Assembly: GCF_003970915.1 (NCBI RefSeq)
Contig: NZ_RXOF01000006.1
Span: forward strand, 124,001 to 188,000
Source: Hymenobacter gummosus
GTDB lineage: Bacteria; Bacteroidota; Bacteroidia; Cytophagales; Hymenobacteraceae
Direction: 5' to 3'
Length of the DNA: 64,000 nt
The notes beneath the pieces are model-generated. The model saw only the letters and a list, made by a program, of their open reading frames with translations. It did not search any database and had not been told where the DNA came from. The position numbers and the translations under genes are program-made. Below are positions 24,521 through 33,014 of the stretch, piece by piece (positions within the stretch are counted from its first letter, which is position 1; every line of letters begins with the position of its first letter).

Positions 24521-25009
24521 ATGCCCGAGCTTCCCGACGTCGCCACGCTGGTGGCCCTCTACGAGCAAATCAACCACTACGGGCGCGCCAACGGCATGCG
24601 CCTGACCGTGCACCGCCCCGGCGCGGTGAGCTACCGCATGCAGGTGCAGGAGCAGCACCTGTCCTCGCCCGGGGCGGCCCACGGCGGCGCCATTGCCGGC
24701 CTGATGGATGCCGTGCTGGGCGCCGCCGCCCTCACCCGCGCCTTTATCGACCAGGAATTTGTTTCCACCGTCGAGTTCAAGCTCAACTTCCTGCACCCCG
24801 TGCGGCCCCACGACGAGCTGCTGGCCCACGCCGAAGTGGAGCACCACGGCAAGAGCCTGGTGGTGGTCAACGGCCGCATCGAGTGCCCGGCGCGGGGCGT
24901 GGTAGTGGCACTGGGGCTGGGCACCTTCAACCGCTACCCCGCCACCAAGCGCGAGTTTGTGCAGGCCATGGCCGAACAGCTGGGCTTGCCCAAGTCCGAC
25001 GAGGTATAA
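24521..25009 (+). CDS. PaaI-type hotdog-fold thioesterase
   Basis: A 162-residue single-domain protein. The hotdog helix and active-site region read SSPGAAHGGAIAGLMDAVLGAAALT (residues ~45-70), with the conserved HGG and the Asp of the catalytic loop. Strands FVSTVEFKLNFLHPV and LLAHAEVEHHGKSLVVVNGRIEC follow, as in PaaI/YdiI thioesterases. These hydrolyse aryl- or acyl-CoA. The start is the ATG at 24521; in-frame upstream sequence belongs to other reading frames. It sits downstream of an acetyltransferase gene and faces the convergent NYN gene across a large hairpin. Confidence 0.87.
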   Translation: MPELPDVATLVALYEQINHYGRANGMRLTVHRPGAVSYRMQVQEQHLSSPGAAHGGAIAGLMDAVLGAAALTRAFIDQEFVSTVEFKLNFLHPVRPHDELLAHAEVEHHGKSLVVVNGRIECPARGVVVALGLGTFNRYPATKREFVQAMAEQLGLPKSDEV

Positions 25010-25035
25010 CCACCCCGCGTACCCGCCCAAACGCA

Positions 25036-25090
25036 CCGCCGCCGGACGCGGCCGTTTCCTGCGGAAGGAAACGGGCCGGTCCGGCGGCGG
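25036..25090. terminator. Large two-stem hairpin between convergent genes
   Basis: An outer 11-bp stem (25036-25046 with 25080-25090) and an inner stem GGCCGTTTCCT / AGGAAACGGGCC form a long hairpin between the thioesterase and the NYN-domain gene. There is no long U-tract, so termination efficiency is uncertain. Confidence 0.6.
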
Positions 25091-25122
25091 CTATGTACCG
25101 GGCTGGAAAGGGCGGGTGTAAC

Positions 25123-26103
25123 TTAGAGCGACTCCGACTCGGCCGATTCCGGCTCGTGGGAGTATTCGCCCTCAGCGGGGGCTTCGACTTTGCGCACGTT
25201 GCGGGCGCAGTCTTCGTTGCGGTGGTTGCGGCCGACGGTGAATTCCACCCAGTCGCCTTCGTGCAGCTCGTTGAAGTCCTGGCCGTCGGCCATGTCCGCG
25301 TACGAGAAGAACAGGTTGTTGGGCGGCATCACCACGAAGCCGTAGCCGTTCTTGAGGTTCTTGATGGTGCTGATGCCGATGGAGCCTTCCGGCCCGGCGG
25401 CCGAGGGCACGTAGGGCTTCGGCGTGGCCACGTTCGGGAAGGGCGAAGGCTCGGGCTGGTTCACGAACAGGTTGTCCACCAGCTCGCCGCCGCGGTTGCT
25501 GTCGATGACCTCGTTCATGGCCACGGCGTAGTTCACCGTTTCGAGCAGCAGCTGCGAGGGGCGCGTTACGCGGTTTTCGCCTTTGAAGTCGGTGTACTTG
25601 AAGTCCCAGCTCAGCAGCATCACGCGGGTGCCCAGCGTGTTCAGCTTCTTGATCAGCGGCACGTAGTCCGAGTCGCCGGCGATGAGCACCACCACGTCGA
25701 GGTGCTTGTGCATGGCCAGGTCGAAGGCTTCGAGGGCCAGCCACACGTCCACGCCTTTTTCCTGCAGGCGGCCGTCGCGGGTCTTCAGCGGCATGTAGTG
25801 CGTTTGCACCGACATGTTCATCAGAATATCGTCGAGCAGACGGTCGTGGAACAGGCGGTCCTTGTCGCGGGCTTCGGTGGCCGACAGGCGGCCGCGGAAG
25901 AAGTGTGGCTCGGTGATTTGGGTCAGGCGGACATCTGCATCTTCGTCCTCGGCCACTTGGTGGCGGATGAACTCGTGCAGGCCTTCCAGGCTGATGCGGG
26001 CTTTCCGGTCGTGCTGGAAGTAGTAGTAATCACTGATCTTGAGGAAATAGTTGCCGTCGTAAAAGACGCCTATCCGGATCAGCGGGCTATGAATGTGACT
26101 CAT
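25123..26103 (-). CDS. NYN/LabA-like nuclease with C-terminal cold-shock domain
   Basis: A 326-residue protein starting MSHIHSPLIRIGVFYDGNYF; the frame upstream lacks family character. Residues ~8-200 are a NYN (PIN-like) domain. It has the first acidic site in IGVFYDGNYF, then EKGVDVWLALEAFDLA with the middle acidic residues, then VVVLIAGDSDYVPLIKKLNTLG with the paired GDSD. These residues bind metal in the nuclease core. Residues ~240-305 form a cold-shock OB fold (GISTIKNLKNGYGFVV, NNLFFSYADM, GDWVEFTVGRN, CARNVRKV) that binds single-stranded nucleic acid. The pairing suggests an RNA-processing enzyme. An acidic, disordered tail ends the protein. Confidence 0.87.
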   Translation of the reverse strand: MSHIHSPLIRIGVFYDGNYFLKISDYYYFQHDRKARISLEGLHEFIRHQVAEDEDADVRLTQITEPHFFRGRLSATEARDKDRLFHDRLLDDILMNMSVQTHYMPLKTRDGRLQEKGVDVWLALEAFDLAMHKHLDVVVLIAGDSDYVPLIKKLNTLGTRVMLLSWDFKYTDFKGENRVTRPSQLLLETVNYAVAMNEVIDSNRGGELVDNLFVNQPEPSPFPNVATPKPYVPSAAGPEGSIGISTIKNLKNGYGFVVMPPNNLFFSYADMADGQDFNELHEGDWVEFTVGRNHRNEDCARNVRKVEAPAEGEYSHEPESAESESL

Positions 26104-26503
26104 GATTGCGAGGTGTGTGCAAGAGGGTAAGAGGAGAGGACGGAGGTTCCGGGCCCGGTAGCCGGAAGTGGCCAAAGGTACAAAGACATAGTGAAGTTTG
26201 GATGGATTAGGGGTGCAAGATACTCAAAACGAAATACCATGATTTATCCCTGAATAATACCAAGAATAGTAGCGCTTGCGGCTGATAGTTAGCTACTGAC
26301 TCTTCCATCAGGGCAAGGTTGCAGCCGGGGCCAGGCTACCCGGTAGTAGCCCGTTGCGGCCTAAGCTAACAGCCTCGTCACGATTCCGCCTGAGGGTGCA
26401 ATGTTACAAAACCCAGCCAATACGCAACCACTAACCGGCGAATTTGTTGATTGCCGCCCGGTTTAACCGACGCGACGTTTGTGTTTTTCCCAAAAAGGGA
26501 ATC
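26104..26503. other. 400-bp intergenic region without a gene
   Basis: Apart from the NYN promoter element and a weak TTTCCC/GGGAA hairpin near 26488-26504, no gene, tRNA or strong repeat is seen. The base composition is less GC-rich than that of the neighbours. Confidence 0.5.
26173..26180 (-). promoter_or_regulatory. -7 promoter element of the NYN gene
   Basis: Minus strand TACCTTTG matches the Bacteroidota TAnnTTTG element exactly, 70 bp upstream of the NYN start codon. No clear TTG box was found at the expected distance. Confidence 0.6.
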
Positions 26504-27247
26504 TCAGCCCAGTTGGTAGCGCTGCCACCACAACAAGGCTATCAGCAACCCGTAACCGGCACAAATCCCGATTTCCAGCAGGTTGCCCGCCGCCGAGCCG
26601 GTCGATATCAGCGGCAGCTTGACGGCGTAATCCGACAACGGCAGCAAGTAGCGCACACCCGATTTGGTAAGCGTGTCGGCCAGCAGGTGCGAGAGGTAAC
26701 CAGCGCCGGCGTAGGCAGCCACGCCGTGCCAGCCCAAATCCTTATTGGCCAGGTGGCCGATATAGGTCCAGAGCGCGGCAGCCCAGATGGTGTGCGTAAA
26801 GGAGCGGTGCGAGGTAAATGGTGCCGCCGCCACAAAAGCGCCGAGCAAACTCAGCCACAGAAACTGCCAGTACAGCCCTGCGCCCACCGCCACCACGCCC
26901 GTGAATAGCAGGGCCAGCTTGCGCGCCGACTGGTTTTGCATGGCCATGCCGATCAGGAACATCGACAGGGCGCCGGTGAAGGCCACGCGCTGGTTGGGGC
27001 CGGGCGGCAGGTTCAGGTAGGCGTACACGGCCAGCAGCACGGCCGCCGCGGCAAAGGCCCAGCGCACGTAGTTCTGCATGAAGCCCATGCGCTTGCTCAA
27101 GCGGGAGTTGGGGTGGTCGAGGTCGGGGGCGAGGGAGGAAAAGCCGGCCAGGGCAATGCCGGGCAGGGAAAAGCGCACATCGGGCACGACGGCCGCAATG
27201 CCGACGCCGGTAATCAGGCCAATAGCTAAGTGAGAAGAACCGCGCAC
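26504..27247 (-). CDS. Membrane-bound metal-dependent hydrolase (YdjM/DUF457 type)
   Basis: A 247-residue membrane protein starting at GTG (VRGSSHLAIGLITG). Longer in-frame extensions to 27484 have no family resemblance. Metal-binding motifs are SSHLAIGL near the start, LAPDLDHPNSRL (~residues 40-51), HRSFTHTIW in the middle (~151-159) and YLSHLLADTLTKSGVRYLLPL (~185-205). Several hydrophobic helices separate them. The family is thought to hydrolyse phospholipid-like or unknown substrates; E. coli YdjM belongs to the LexA regulon. The gene is divergent from neither neighbour. The true substrate is unknown. Confidence 0.87.
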   Translation of the reverse strand: MRGSSHLAIGLITGVGIAAVVPDVRFSLPGIALAGFSSLAPDLDHPNSRLSKRMGFMQNYVRWAFAAAAVLLAVYAYLNLPPGPNQRVAFTGALSMFLIGMAMQNQSARKLALLFTGVVAVGAGLYWQFLWLSLLGAFVAAAPFTSHRSFTHTIWAAALWTYIGHLANKDLGWHGVAAYAGAGYLSHLLADTLTKSGVRYLLPLSDYAVKLPLISTGSAAGNLLEIGICAGYGLLIALLWWQRYQLG

Positions 27248-27401
27248 TAATGGAGCTGGGTGAAGTATGGGCCGAAGGTACGGCCGGGCGGGGCTATGGC
27301 CGCAAGTATTTCCGACCAACCCCGGCGTTTTCCATCCGGATGGGGCGGAAAGGTCGCCTAATGGATTCTTGGCACAGAAGCTACTGTAGCAGCAACTGCG
27401 T

Positions 27402-28406
27402 TTACCCGCCCCAACCATTACCCTGCAGCCGCACTGCGTACAGGCCGGCGGGCAGGCCAGCAACGGGTACGGGCAGGATTGCACCGGGCGTCACGCTCAC
27501 CGCTTGCCGCCGCACCACCCGCCCGAGGGCGTCGGTGATGCTGAGGCTGGCGGTGCCGCGGGCTTCCGGGCCGGGCTGCAGGTAGCAGGTGCCCTCCGCG
27601 GCCGGGTTAGGATACACGCTCAACGACAAATGCCCCGGGCTTGGGCGCGTAGCTGTAGGGGTAGCGCCGGCCAGCGTAGCTATTTCCGCGTCGCTCAGGG
27701 TCCGGTTGTAGATGCGCAGCTCGTCCAGAATGCCGTTGAGGTAACTCACGCCCAACAGGCTGCCGCCCCGCATAGTACCGATCTGCAGCGGTAGGGTGTT
27801 GGGGATAAAGCGGACGTTGGCAGCCTGCTGGCTTAGTAGTTGCCCATTGAAATAATGCCGAACTATACTACCATCGTAGCTCAGCACTACATGCGTCCAT
27901 GGGGCAGTATGGTTCCACGGCTGGCCGCCACTCAAATCGGCGCACTGCGACTGTGCAAAGCCGTTCGCCGCAATGCCGTAGCAGCCAGGGCGGGCCGTCC
28001 AACTGAAATACAAGCCCATTCCGTACTGACTCACAGAGCCTGCGACATCTGCTTTTTCCAGAATGGGGTCTGATAGCGCCTGGCTGCTGCCGTAACTAGC
28101 CCCGGTAATGCGTATCCAAACCGCAATGCTGAGCTGCGTAGTTGGGGTAGCGAGGGAGGCTGAATGTGGCATGGTGATATACCCGCCCATGCCGGAGTTG
28201 AATAGCATAGCTCGCCCGATGGAGCCGTTCCGGTCGAGGGTCGGCATTACTAGGCCCGTCAATGTACCGTGGTTACCGTTGCCACTGACGTCGCGGGCGT
28301 CGCCATCGAAGGGGTAATGGGCCACGAGGCCCTGCTGCAGGTTGACTTGGGCCGGCAGGCTCATGGGCAACAACAGCAAACTCAGAAATGGTAGTAGTCG
28401 GCGCAT
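27402..28406 (-). CDS. LamG-domain T9SS protein, sorting tail probably truncated
   Basis: A 334-residue secreted protein with start MRRLLPFLSLLLLPMS and signal peptide to ~residue 19. Residues ~25-250 are a LamG/concanavalin-like jelly roll (LVAHYPFDGDARDVSGNGNHG, WIRITGASYGSSQ, WTHVVLSYDGSIVRHYFNGQ, LNGILDELRIYNRTLSDAEI). Such domains bind glycans or anchor other modules. A T9SS domain follows (LSVYPNPAAEGT, ITDALGRVVRR, LPAGLYAVRLQGNGWGG), but the frame stops with TAA there. Six further in-frame codons after the stop read TQLLLQ and then TAG. That resembles the missing end of a sorting domain, so a nonsense mutation is suspected. Confidence 0.85.
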   Translation of the reverse strand: MRRLLPFLSLLLLPMSLPAQVNLQQGLVAHYPFDGDARDVSGNGNHGTLTGLVMPTLDRNGSIGRAMLFNSGMGGYITMPHSASLATPTTQLSIAVWIRITGASYGSSQALSDPILEKADVAGSVSQYGMGLYFSWTARPGCYGIAANGFAQSQCADLSGGQPWNHTAPWTHVVLSYDGSIVRHYFNGQLLSQQAANVRFIPNTLPLQIGTMRGGSLLGVSYLNGILDELRIYNRTLSDAEIATLAGATPTATRPSPGHLSLSVYPNPAAEGTCYLQPGPEARGTASLSITDALGRVVRRQAVSVTPGAILPVPVAGLPAGLYAVRLQGNGWGG

Positions 28407-28574
28407 ACGCGGAGGGTAAAAGTCTGAATCAGAACTCGATGAACACAGACCGATCGGGCGCCAAAATCGTGCCCGAACTATATAACCCGCGGCCCCGCTC
28501 TTACCGGAAACTTTCGCCCCGCCGCCGTGGTATGGTAAGACGCGCCCGACCGGAATACCATCCGGCCGGGCTTC

Positions 28575-28582
28575 TACCTTTG
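28575..28582 (+). promoter_or_regulatory. -7 promoter element of mfd
   Basis: TACCTTTG, an exact TAnnTTTG match, ends 22 bp before the GTG start codon of mfd. Its presence supports that start and implies a very short leader. No TTG box is obvious upstream. Confidence 0.6.
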
Positions 28583-28604
28583 CCCCTCCCCTAGCCGCTT
28601 CGCC

Positions 28605-31600
28605 GTGCAGACCTCCGAATTCCTCCGCCTCTACTCGCTCGACACCGACATCCAGACCCTGGCCCTGAACCTCAAGCCCGGCGTCGAGGACGCGGCCGGC
28701 CAACGCTTCCACCTGCGCGGCCTCGTCGGCAGCCAGGACGCGGTGGTGGCCGCCACCCTGCACCTGGAGCGGCCCGACGAGCATCTGGTCTTCATCCTGC
28801 ACGACCGGGAGGAAGCCGCCTACTTCGCCTCCGATTTGCAGCACCTGGTGGGCGAGCGGGAGGAAGTGCTGACTTTCCCCAGCTCCTACAAACGCTCCTA
28901 CTCCTTCGACGAGACGGAAAACGCCAACGTGCTCATGCGCGCCGAGGTGCTGAACCGCCTCAGCGGCAAAACCTCACCCCCTGGCCCCCTCTCCAAAAGA
29001 GAGGGGGTGCGTTCTGACGGAAAAAAATCAACGAACGAAAAGGATAAAAAAGAGTCGCCCGGCTCCCCCTCTCTTTTGGAGAGGGGGTCGGGGGGTGAGG
29101 TCCGCGGCGCCCTCATCGTCACCTACCCCGAGGCGCTGAGCGAGAAGGTCATCAACCGCCAGAGCCTGGTGCAGAATACGTTCAGCACCAAAGTCGGGGA
29201 CCGGCTGGACGTGAACTTCCTGGGCGAGCTGCTGGCCGAGTACGACTTCGAGCGCACCGACTTCGTGTACGAGGCCGGGCAGTACGCCGTGCGCGGCGGC
29301 ATCGTCGACGTGTTCAGCTACGCCAACGAGCTGCCCTACCGCATCGAATTGTTCGGCGACGAAATCGACTCCATCCGCACGTTCAACCCCGAGTCGCAGC
29401 TGTCGGTGGAGCGCAAGGAGCAGATCAGCATCGTGCCGAACGTGCAAACCAAGCTGCTCACCGAGAAGCGCGAGGGGTTCCTGGAGTTTTTGCCGGCCAA
29501 TACCGCCATCTGGACCAAGGACGTGCGCCAGCTGCTCGACGTGGTGGGCGAGCAGTTCGACAAGGCCGAGCAGAACTTCAAAACCGTGCTGGAAGAAGGC
29601 CACGGCGTCAAAATCGTGTCGAAGCCGGAGGAGCTGTTCGAGACGACCAAGGCGCTCAAGAAGCACCTGGAGCGGTTTCCGGTGCTGGAGTTCGGCAAGC
29701 GCTTCTACTACAAGGAAGCCGAGCAGGTGCAGTTTACCTCCAAGCCCCAGCCGTCCTTCAACAAGGACTTTTCGCGCCTGACCAAGAACCTGCTCGAAAA
29801 CCAGCAGCGCGACTTCACCACCATCCTCACCGCCGAATCCATGCGGCAGCTCGACCGGCTGCGCACCATCTTCGACGAGCTGGGCCGCGAAATCCGCTTT
29901 CAGCACCTGGCTTTGGGGCTGCGCGAGGGCTACATCGACGAGGAACGGAAGCTGCTGGTGTACACCGACCACCAGATTTTTGAGCGCTACTACCGGGCCC
30001 AGGAGAAGCGCAAGTTCAGCAAGAAAAAGGCCCTTACCCTCAAGGAGCTGCGCACCCTGCAGCCCGGCGACTACGTGGTACACCAGGACCACGGCATTGC
30101 CCGCTTCGCCGGCCTCACGCAGGTGGAAATCAACGGGCACCAGCAGGAGGCTATCCGCCTGGTGTACCGCGACGACGACGTGCTGACCGTGAGCATCCAC
30201 GCCCTGCACAAGATTGCCAAGTACTCGGGCGCCGAGGGCACGCCGCCGACCATGTCCAAGCTTGGGTCGCCGGAGTGGGAAAACAAGAAAAAGGCGGTCA
30301 AGAAGAAGGTCAAGGACATTGCCGCCGACCTCATCCGCCTCTACGCCAAGCGCAAGACGGCGCCCGGCCACGCCTTCGCCAAGGACTCCTTCATGCAGGC
30401 CGAGCTGGAATCGAGCTTTATCTACGAGGACACGCCCGACCAGGCCAAGGCCACCGAGGACGTAAAGCACGACATGGAGCAGCCCCACCCCATGGACCGC
30501 CTCGTGTGCGGCGACGTGGGCTTCGGCAAGACGGAAGTGGCCATCCGCGCCGCCTTCAAGGCCGTGGCCGACGGCAAGCAGGTGGCCGTGCTGGTGCCCA
30601 CCACCATCCTGGCCATGCAGCACTTCAAGACCTTCCGCGACCGGCTGGGCGAGCTGCCCGTCACCGTCGACTACATCAACCGCTTCAAGACCACCAAGCA
30701 GGCCAAGGCCACCCTGCAGAAGGTGGCCGAGGGCAAGACCGACATCCTCATCGGCACGCACCGGCTCACCAACAAGGACGTGCAGTTCAAGCAGCTGGGC
30801 CTGCTCATCATCGACGAGGAGCAGAAGTTCGGCGTCAAGACCAAAGACAAGCTCAAGGAGCTGAAGGTGAACGTGGACACGCTCACGCTCACCGCCACGC
30901 CCATTCCGCGCACCCTGCACTTCTCCCTGATGGGCGCCCGCGACCTGTCGGTTATCAGCACGCCGCCGCCCAACCGCCAGCCGGTGCAAACGGAGCTGGC
31001 CGTGTTCGACGAGCACCTGGTGCGCGACGCCATTGCCCGCGAATTGAAGCGCGGCGGGCAGGTGTTCTACGTGCACAACCGCGTGAAGGACCTCACCGAG
31101 CAGGCTGCCATGATTCAGCGCCTGGTGCCCGACGCCCGCATCACCAGCATCCACGGCCAAATGGAGGGCGACGTGCTGGAAAAACGCATGATGCAGTTCG
31201 TGGAGCACGACTACGACGTGCTGGTGTCGACCAACCTCATCGAGTCGGGCTTGGACATCCCGAACGCCAACACCATCATCATCAACCGCGCCCACATGCA
31301 CGGCCTCTCCGACCTGCACCAGATGCGCGGGCGCGTGGGCCGCTCCAACAAGAAAGCCTACTGCTACCTGCTCACCCCGCCCGTGGCCGGCCTGCCCTCC
31401 GACGCCCGCAAGCGCCTGAGCACCCTGGAAGAGTTTTCGGACCTCGGCGCGGGCTTCAACGTGGCCATGCGCGACCTAGACATCCGCGGCGCGGGCAACC
31501 TGCTCGGCGGCGAGCAGTCGGGCTTCATCAACGACCTGGGCTACGAAACCTACCACCAGATTCTCGACGAAGCCGTGCAGGAGCTCAAGGAAACCGAGTT

Positions 31601-32171
31601 CCGCGACCTGTTCCTGGGCGACACGACAGGCCGCCTCAAGGACGCTGCCGACTTTGCCCGCCCCCGCGAGTGCAACGTGGAAACCGACCTGCAAATCCTC
31701 ATCCCCGACAACTACGTGGCCTCCGTTTCCGAGCGCCTGCAGCTCTACAGCAAGCTGGACCGCGCCCGGGAGCCCGAGGAGCTGCGCCGCCTGCTCACCA
31801 GCATGGTGGACCGCTTCGGCCCGCTGCCGCCCGAGGTGGAGCAGCTGGCCGACATCGTGCGCCTGCGCTGGCAGGCCTGCCGCGTGGGCTTCAGCAAAGT
31901 CTCGCTCAAGAAGGACACCCTCAAGGGCTACCTCGACGCGGGCGAAGGCCACGAGCCCTACTTCCAGGGCGAGCAGTTCGGCCAGATCCTGAACTACGTC
32001 CAAACCCACCCCCGCCGCGCCAGCATGAAGGAGCGCAAGGAGCAGCTCATCGTCACCATCACCGACGTGCCCGGCGTGCTGCCCGCCCGAGAGCTGATGA
32101 ACGAGCTGGCCGTGGAATCCATGCCGCCGGTGGTGGCCACCGCTACCGTGTCGGATGATGACGAAGACTAA
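28605..32171 (+). CDS. mfd: Transcription-repair coupling factor Mfd with an inserted repeat peptide
   Basis: 1188 residues from a GTG start. Order of parts: UvrB-homology region, RNA polymerase-interacting CarD-like domain (LQPGDYVVHQDHGIARFAGL, ~residues 485-504), RecG-like translocase motor and C-terminal TRCF domain. Walker A GDVGFGKT is at 636-643 and the DEEQ box reads IIDEEQKFG. TATPIPRTLHFS and QMRGRVGRS follow. It removes stalled RNA polymerase and recruits UvrA. Residues 123-166 (TSPPGPLSKREG... to ...GSGGEVR) are encoded by a palindromic repeat lying between NRLSGK and GALIVTYPEAL, where I recall no such segment in relatives. The reading frame is kept. The final ~35 codons are duplicated twice downstream. 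Confidence 0.95.
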   Translation: MQTSEFLRLYSLDTDIQTLALNLKPGVEDAAGQRFHLRGLVGSQDAVVAATLHLERPDEHLVFILHDREEAAYFASDLQHLVGEREEVLTFPSSYKRSYSFDETENANVLMRAEVLNRLSGKTSPPGPLSKREGVRSDGKKSTNEKDKKESPGSPSLLERGSGGEVRGALIVTYPEALSEKVINRQSLVQNTFSTKVGDRLDVNFLGELLAEYDFERTDFVYEAGQYAVRGGIVDVFSYANELPYRIELFGDEIDSIRTFNPESQLSVERKEQISIVPNVQTKLLTEKREGFLEFLPANTAIWTKDVRQLLDVVGEQFDKAEQNFKTVLEEGHGVKIVSKPEELFETTKALKKHLERFPVLEFGKRFYYKEAEQVQFTSKPQPSFNKDFSRLTKNLLENQQRDFTTILTAESMRQLDRLRTIFDELGREIRFQHLALGLREGYIDEERKLLVYTDHQIFERYYRAQEKRKFSKKKALTLKELRTLQPGDYVVHQDHGIARFAGLTQVEINGHQQEAIRLVYRDDDVLTVSIHALHKIAKYSGAEGTPPTMSKLGSPEWENKKKAVKKKVKDIAADLIRLYAKRKTAPGHAFAKDSFMQAELESSFIYEDTPDQAKATEDVKHDMEQPHPMDRLVCGDVGFGKTEVAIRAAFKAVADGKQVAVLVPTTILAMQHFKTFRDRLGELPVTVDYINRFKTTKQAKATLQKVAEGKTDILIGTHRLTNKDVQFKQLGLLIIDEEQKFGVKTKDKLKELKVNVDTLTLTATPIPRTLHFSLMGARDLSVISTPPPNRQPVQTELAVFDEHLVRDAIARELKRGGQVFYVHNRVKDLTEQAAMIQRLVPDARITSIHGQMEGDVLEKRMMQFVEHDYDVLVSTNLIESGLDIPNANTIIINRAHMHGLSDLHQMRGRVGRSNKKAYCYLLTPPVAGLPSDARKRLSTLEEFSDLGAGFNVAMRDLDIRGAGNLLGGEQSGFINDLGYETYHQILDEAVQELKETEFRDLFLGDTTGRLKDAADFARPRECNVETDLQILIPDNYVASVSERLQLYSKLDRAREPEELRRLLTSMVDRFGPLPPEVEQLADIVRLRWQACRVGFSKVSLKKDTLKGYLDAGEGHEPYFQGEQFGQILNYVQTHPRRASMKERKEQLIVTITDVPGVLPARELMNELAVESMPPVVATATVSDDDED
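28971..29101. repeat. 131-bp palindromic element inside mfd
   Basis: 24-bp terminal inverted repeats (ACCTCACCCCCTGGCCCC... at 28971-28994, complement at 29078-29101, two mismatches). Each half contains its own CCCCCTCTC / GAGAGGGGG hairpin. The left half continues into TGCGTTCTGACGG, which recurs in inverted orientation in the copy at 38211-38264. The element is open in the mfd frame. Confidence 0.85.
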
Positions 32172-32189
32172 GCTAGAGCTACAGGCTAG

Positions 32190-32240
32190 TTCCCCTCCTC
32201 AGCTGATTCCGCGCATCAAGCGGCGGGGGGCTAGGGGCGG
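32190..32240. repeat. Diverged palindromic element after mfd
   Basis: CCCCTCCTC ... CGCGCATCAAGCG ... GGGGGGCTAGGGG. It shares the CGCGCATCAAGCG word with the element at 37102-37160, so it belongs to a variant of the same repeat family. Confidence 0.45.
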
Positions 32241-32270
32241 TTGACCCGATGCTAGAACAGCCCTAAGAAC

Positions 32271-32300
32271 GTCATGCCGAGCTTGTCGAGGCATCTCGCG
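32271..32300. repeat. Dispersed 30-bp repeat, copy 1
   Basis: A 30-bp sequence beginning GTCATGCCGAGCTTGTCGAG and ending CATCTCGCG, identical to the copy at 34557-34586. The core (TGCCGAGC...TCGAGGCA) is an imperfect palindrome. Copies lie ~90-100 bp after each of the first two mfd 3' ends. Confidence 0.7.
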
Positions 32301-32330
32301 GGCTGAAGTCCGAGAGTACCCAGTCACATA

Positions 32331-32365
32331 AAAAGCGGCGTCTGCACCCTGCAGACGCCGCTTTT
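32331..32365. terminator. Terminator of the ATPase-DUF4276 operon
   Basis: A perfect 15-bp stem AAAAGCGGCGTCTGC / GCAGACGCCGCTTTT (32331-32345, 32351-32365) with a 5-nt loop and T-runs on both sides. It is placed 40 bp beyond the minus-strand stop codon. Confidence 0.85.
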
Positions 32366-32404
32366 CTATTCTGTTGTCACATGACGGTCCCATAAGGCCT
32401 CCGT

Positions 32405-33013
32405 CTATTCCAGCCTTGCCAAACACTGCCGGAAGTACTGGAAGCTGGGTGAACTGTTCCGCGCTATATCCAGGTGCGGGGCAATAGTTTCGGCCCAACG
32501 CACTTTCGCTTTCGTAGCTTTCGGATCGGCTTTTTGCAGCACCCGCAGCAGCGTTTCCCAGGCTTCCGCCACGGTATCGGGGTTGTCGGGCAGACCGCTG
32601 AAGTGCTGGGGCCGCACCCGGGGGTAGGCCGCCTGAATAGCCAGCGGGTCACCCAAAAACCAGGCTTCTAGCTCCTGCACGGCCAGGGTATTCACCACGT
32701 AGAACGGCTGCTGCCCGGCCGCCTGCGCGTACGTTAGCAGCCCCGCCTCCGTAGCCGCCTGCTCTAGCTCCTGCCGCCGGCGCTCGGCTATGCCATCGGC
32801 ATCCACCAGCACCACCACGCGCAAGTCCTGCTGGCCCGGCTGCTCCAGGCGCCGCTTATAGCCCTTGAGCACGGTCGTCAGCTGCTTGAGCAAATCCTGG
32901 CAGCCCCGGAACACCCGCAGCTTGGGGGTATAATGCGCCGGTAGTAGCCGGGGCAGCAGAATGCGTAGGGCCGCCTCCGCCGATTCCTCCTCCAACAGAA
33001 ACTCGACCCGCAT
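32405..33013 (-). CDS. DUF4276 family protein (Toprim-like), partner of AAA ATPase
   Basis: A 202-residue protein starting MRVEFLLEEESAEAALRILL; the longer frame upstream is a shadow of the ATPase gene. Toprim-like traits are an N-terminal strand with an acidic cluster (FLLEEESAE, residues 4-12), then VVVLVDADGIAERRRQEL (~67-84) with the DxD pair, then LAVQELEAWFLGDP further on. Toprim folds bind metal and cut or nick nucleic acid in OLD nucleases and in AriB of PARIS. The start codon lies 1 bp after the ATPase stop, so the two form an operon. DUF4276 proteins often sit next to such ATPases. A nuclease role is inference. Confidence 0.78.
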   Translation of the reverse strand: MRVEFLLEEESAEAALRILLPRLLPAHYTPKLRVFRGCQDLLKQLTTVLKGYKRRLEQPGQQDLRVVVLVDADGIAERRRQELEQAATEAGLLTYAQAAGQQPFYVVNTLAVQELEAWFLGDPLAIQAAYPRVRPQHFSGLPDNPDTVAEAWETLLRVLQKADPKATKAKVRWAETIAPHLDIARNSSPSFQYFRQCLARLE

Positions 33014-33014
33014 A

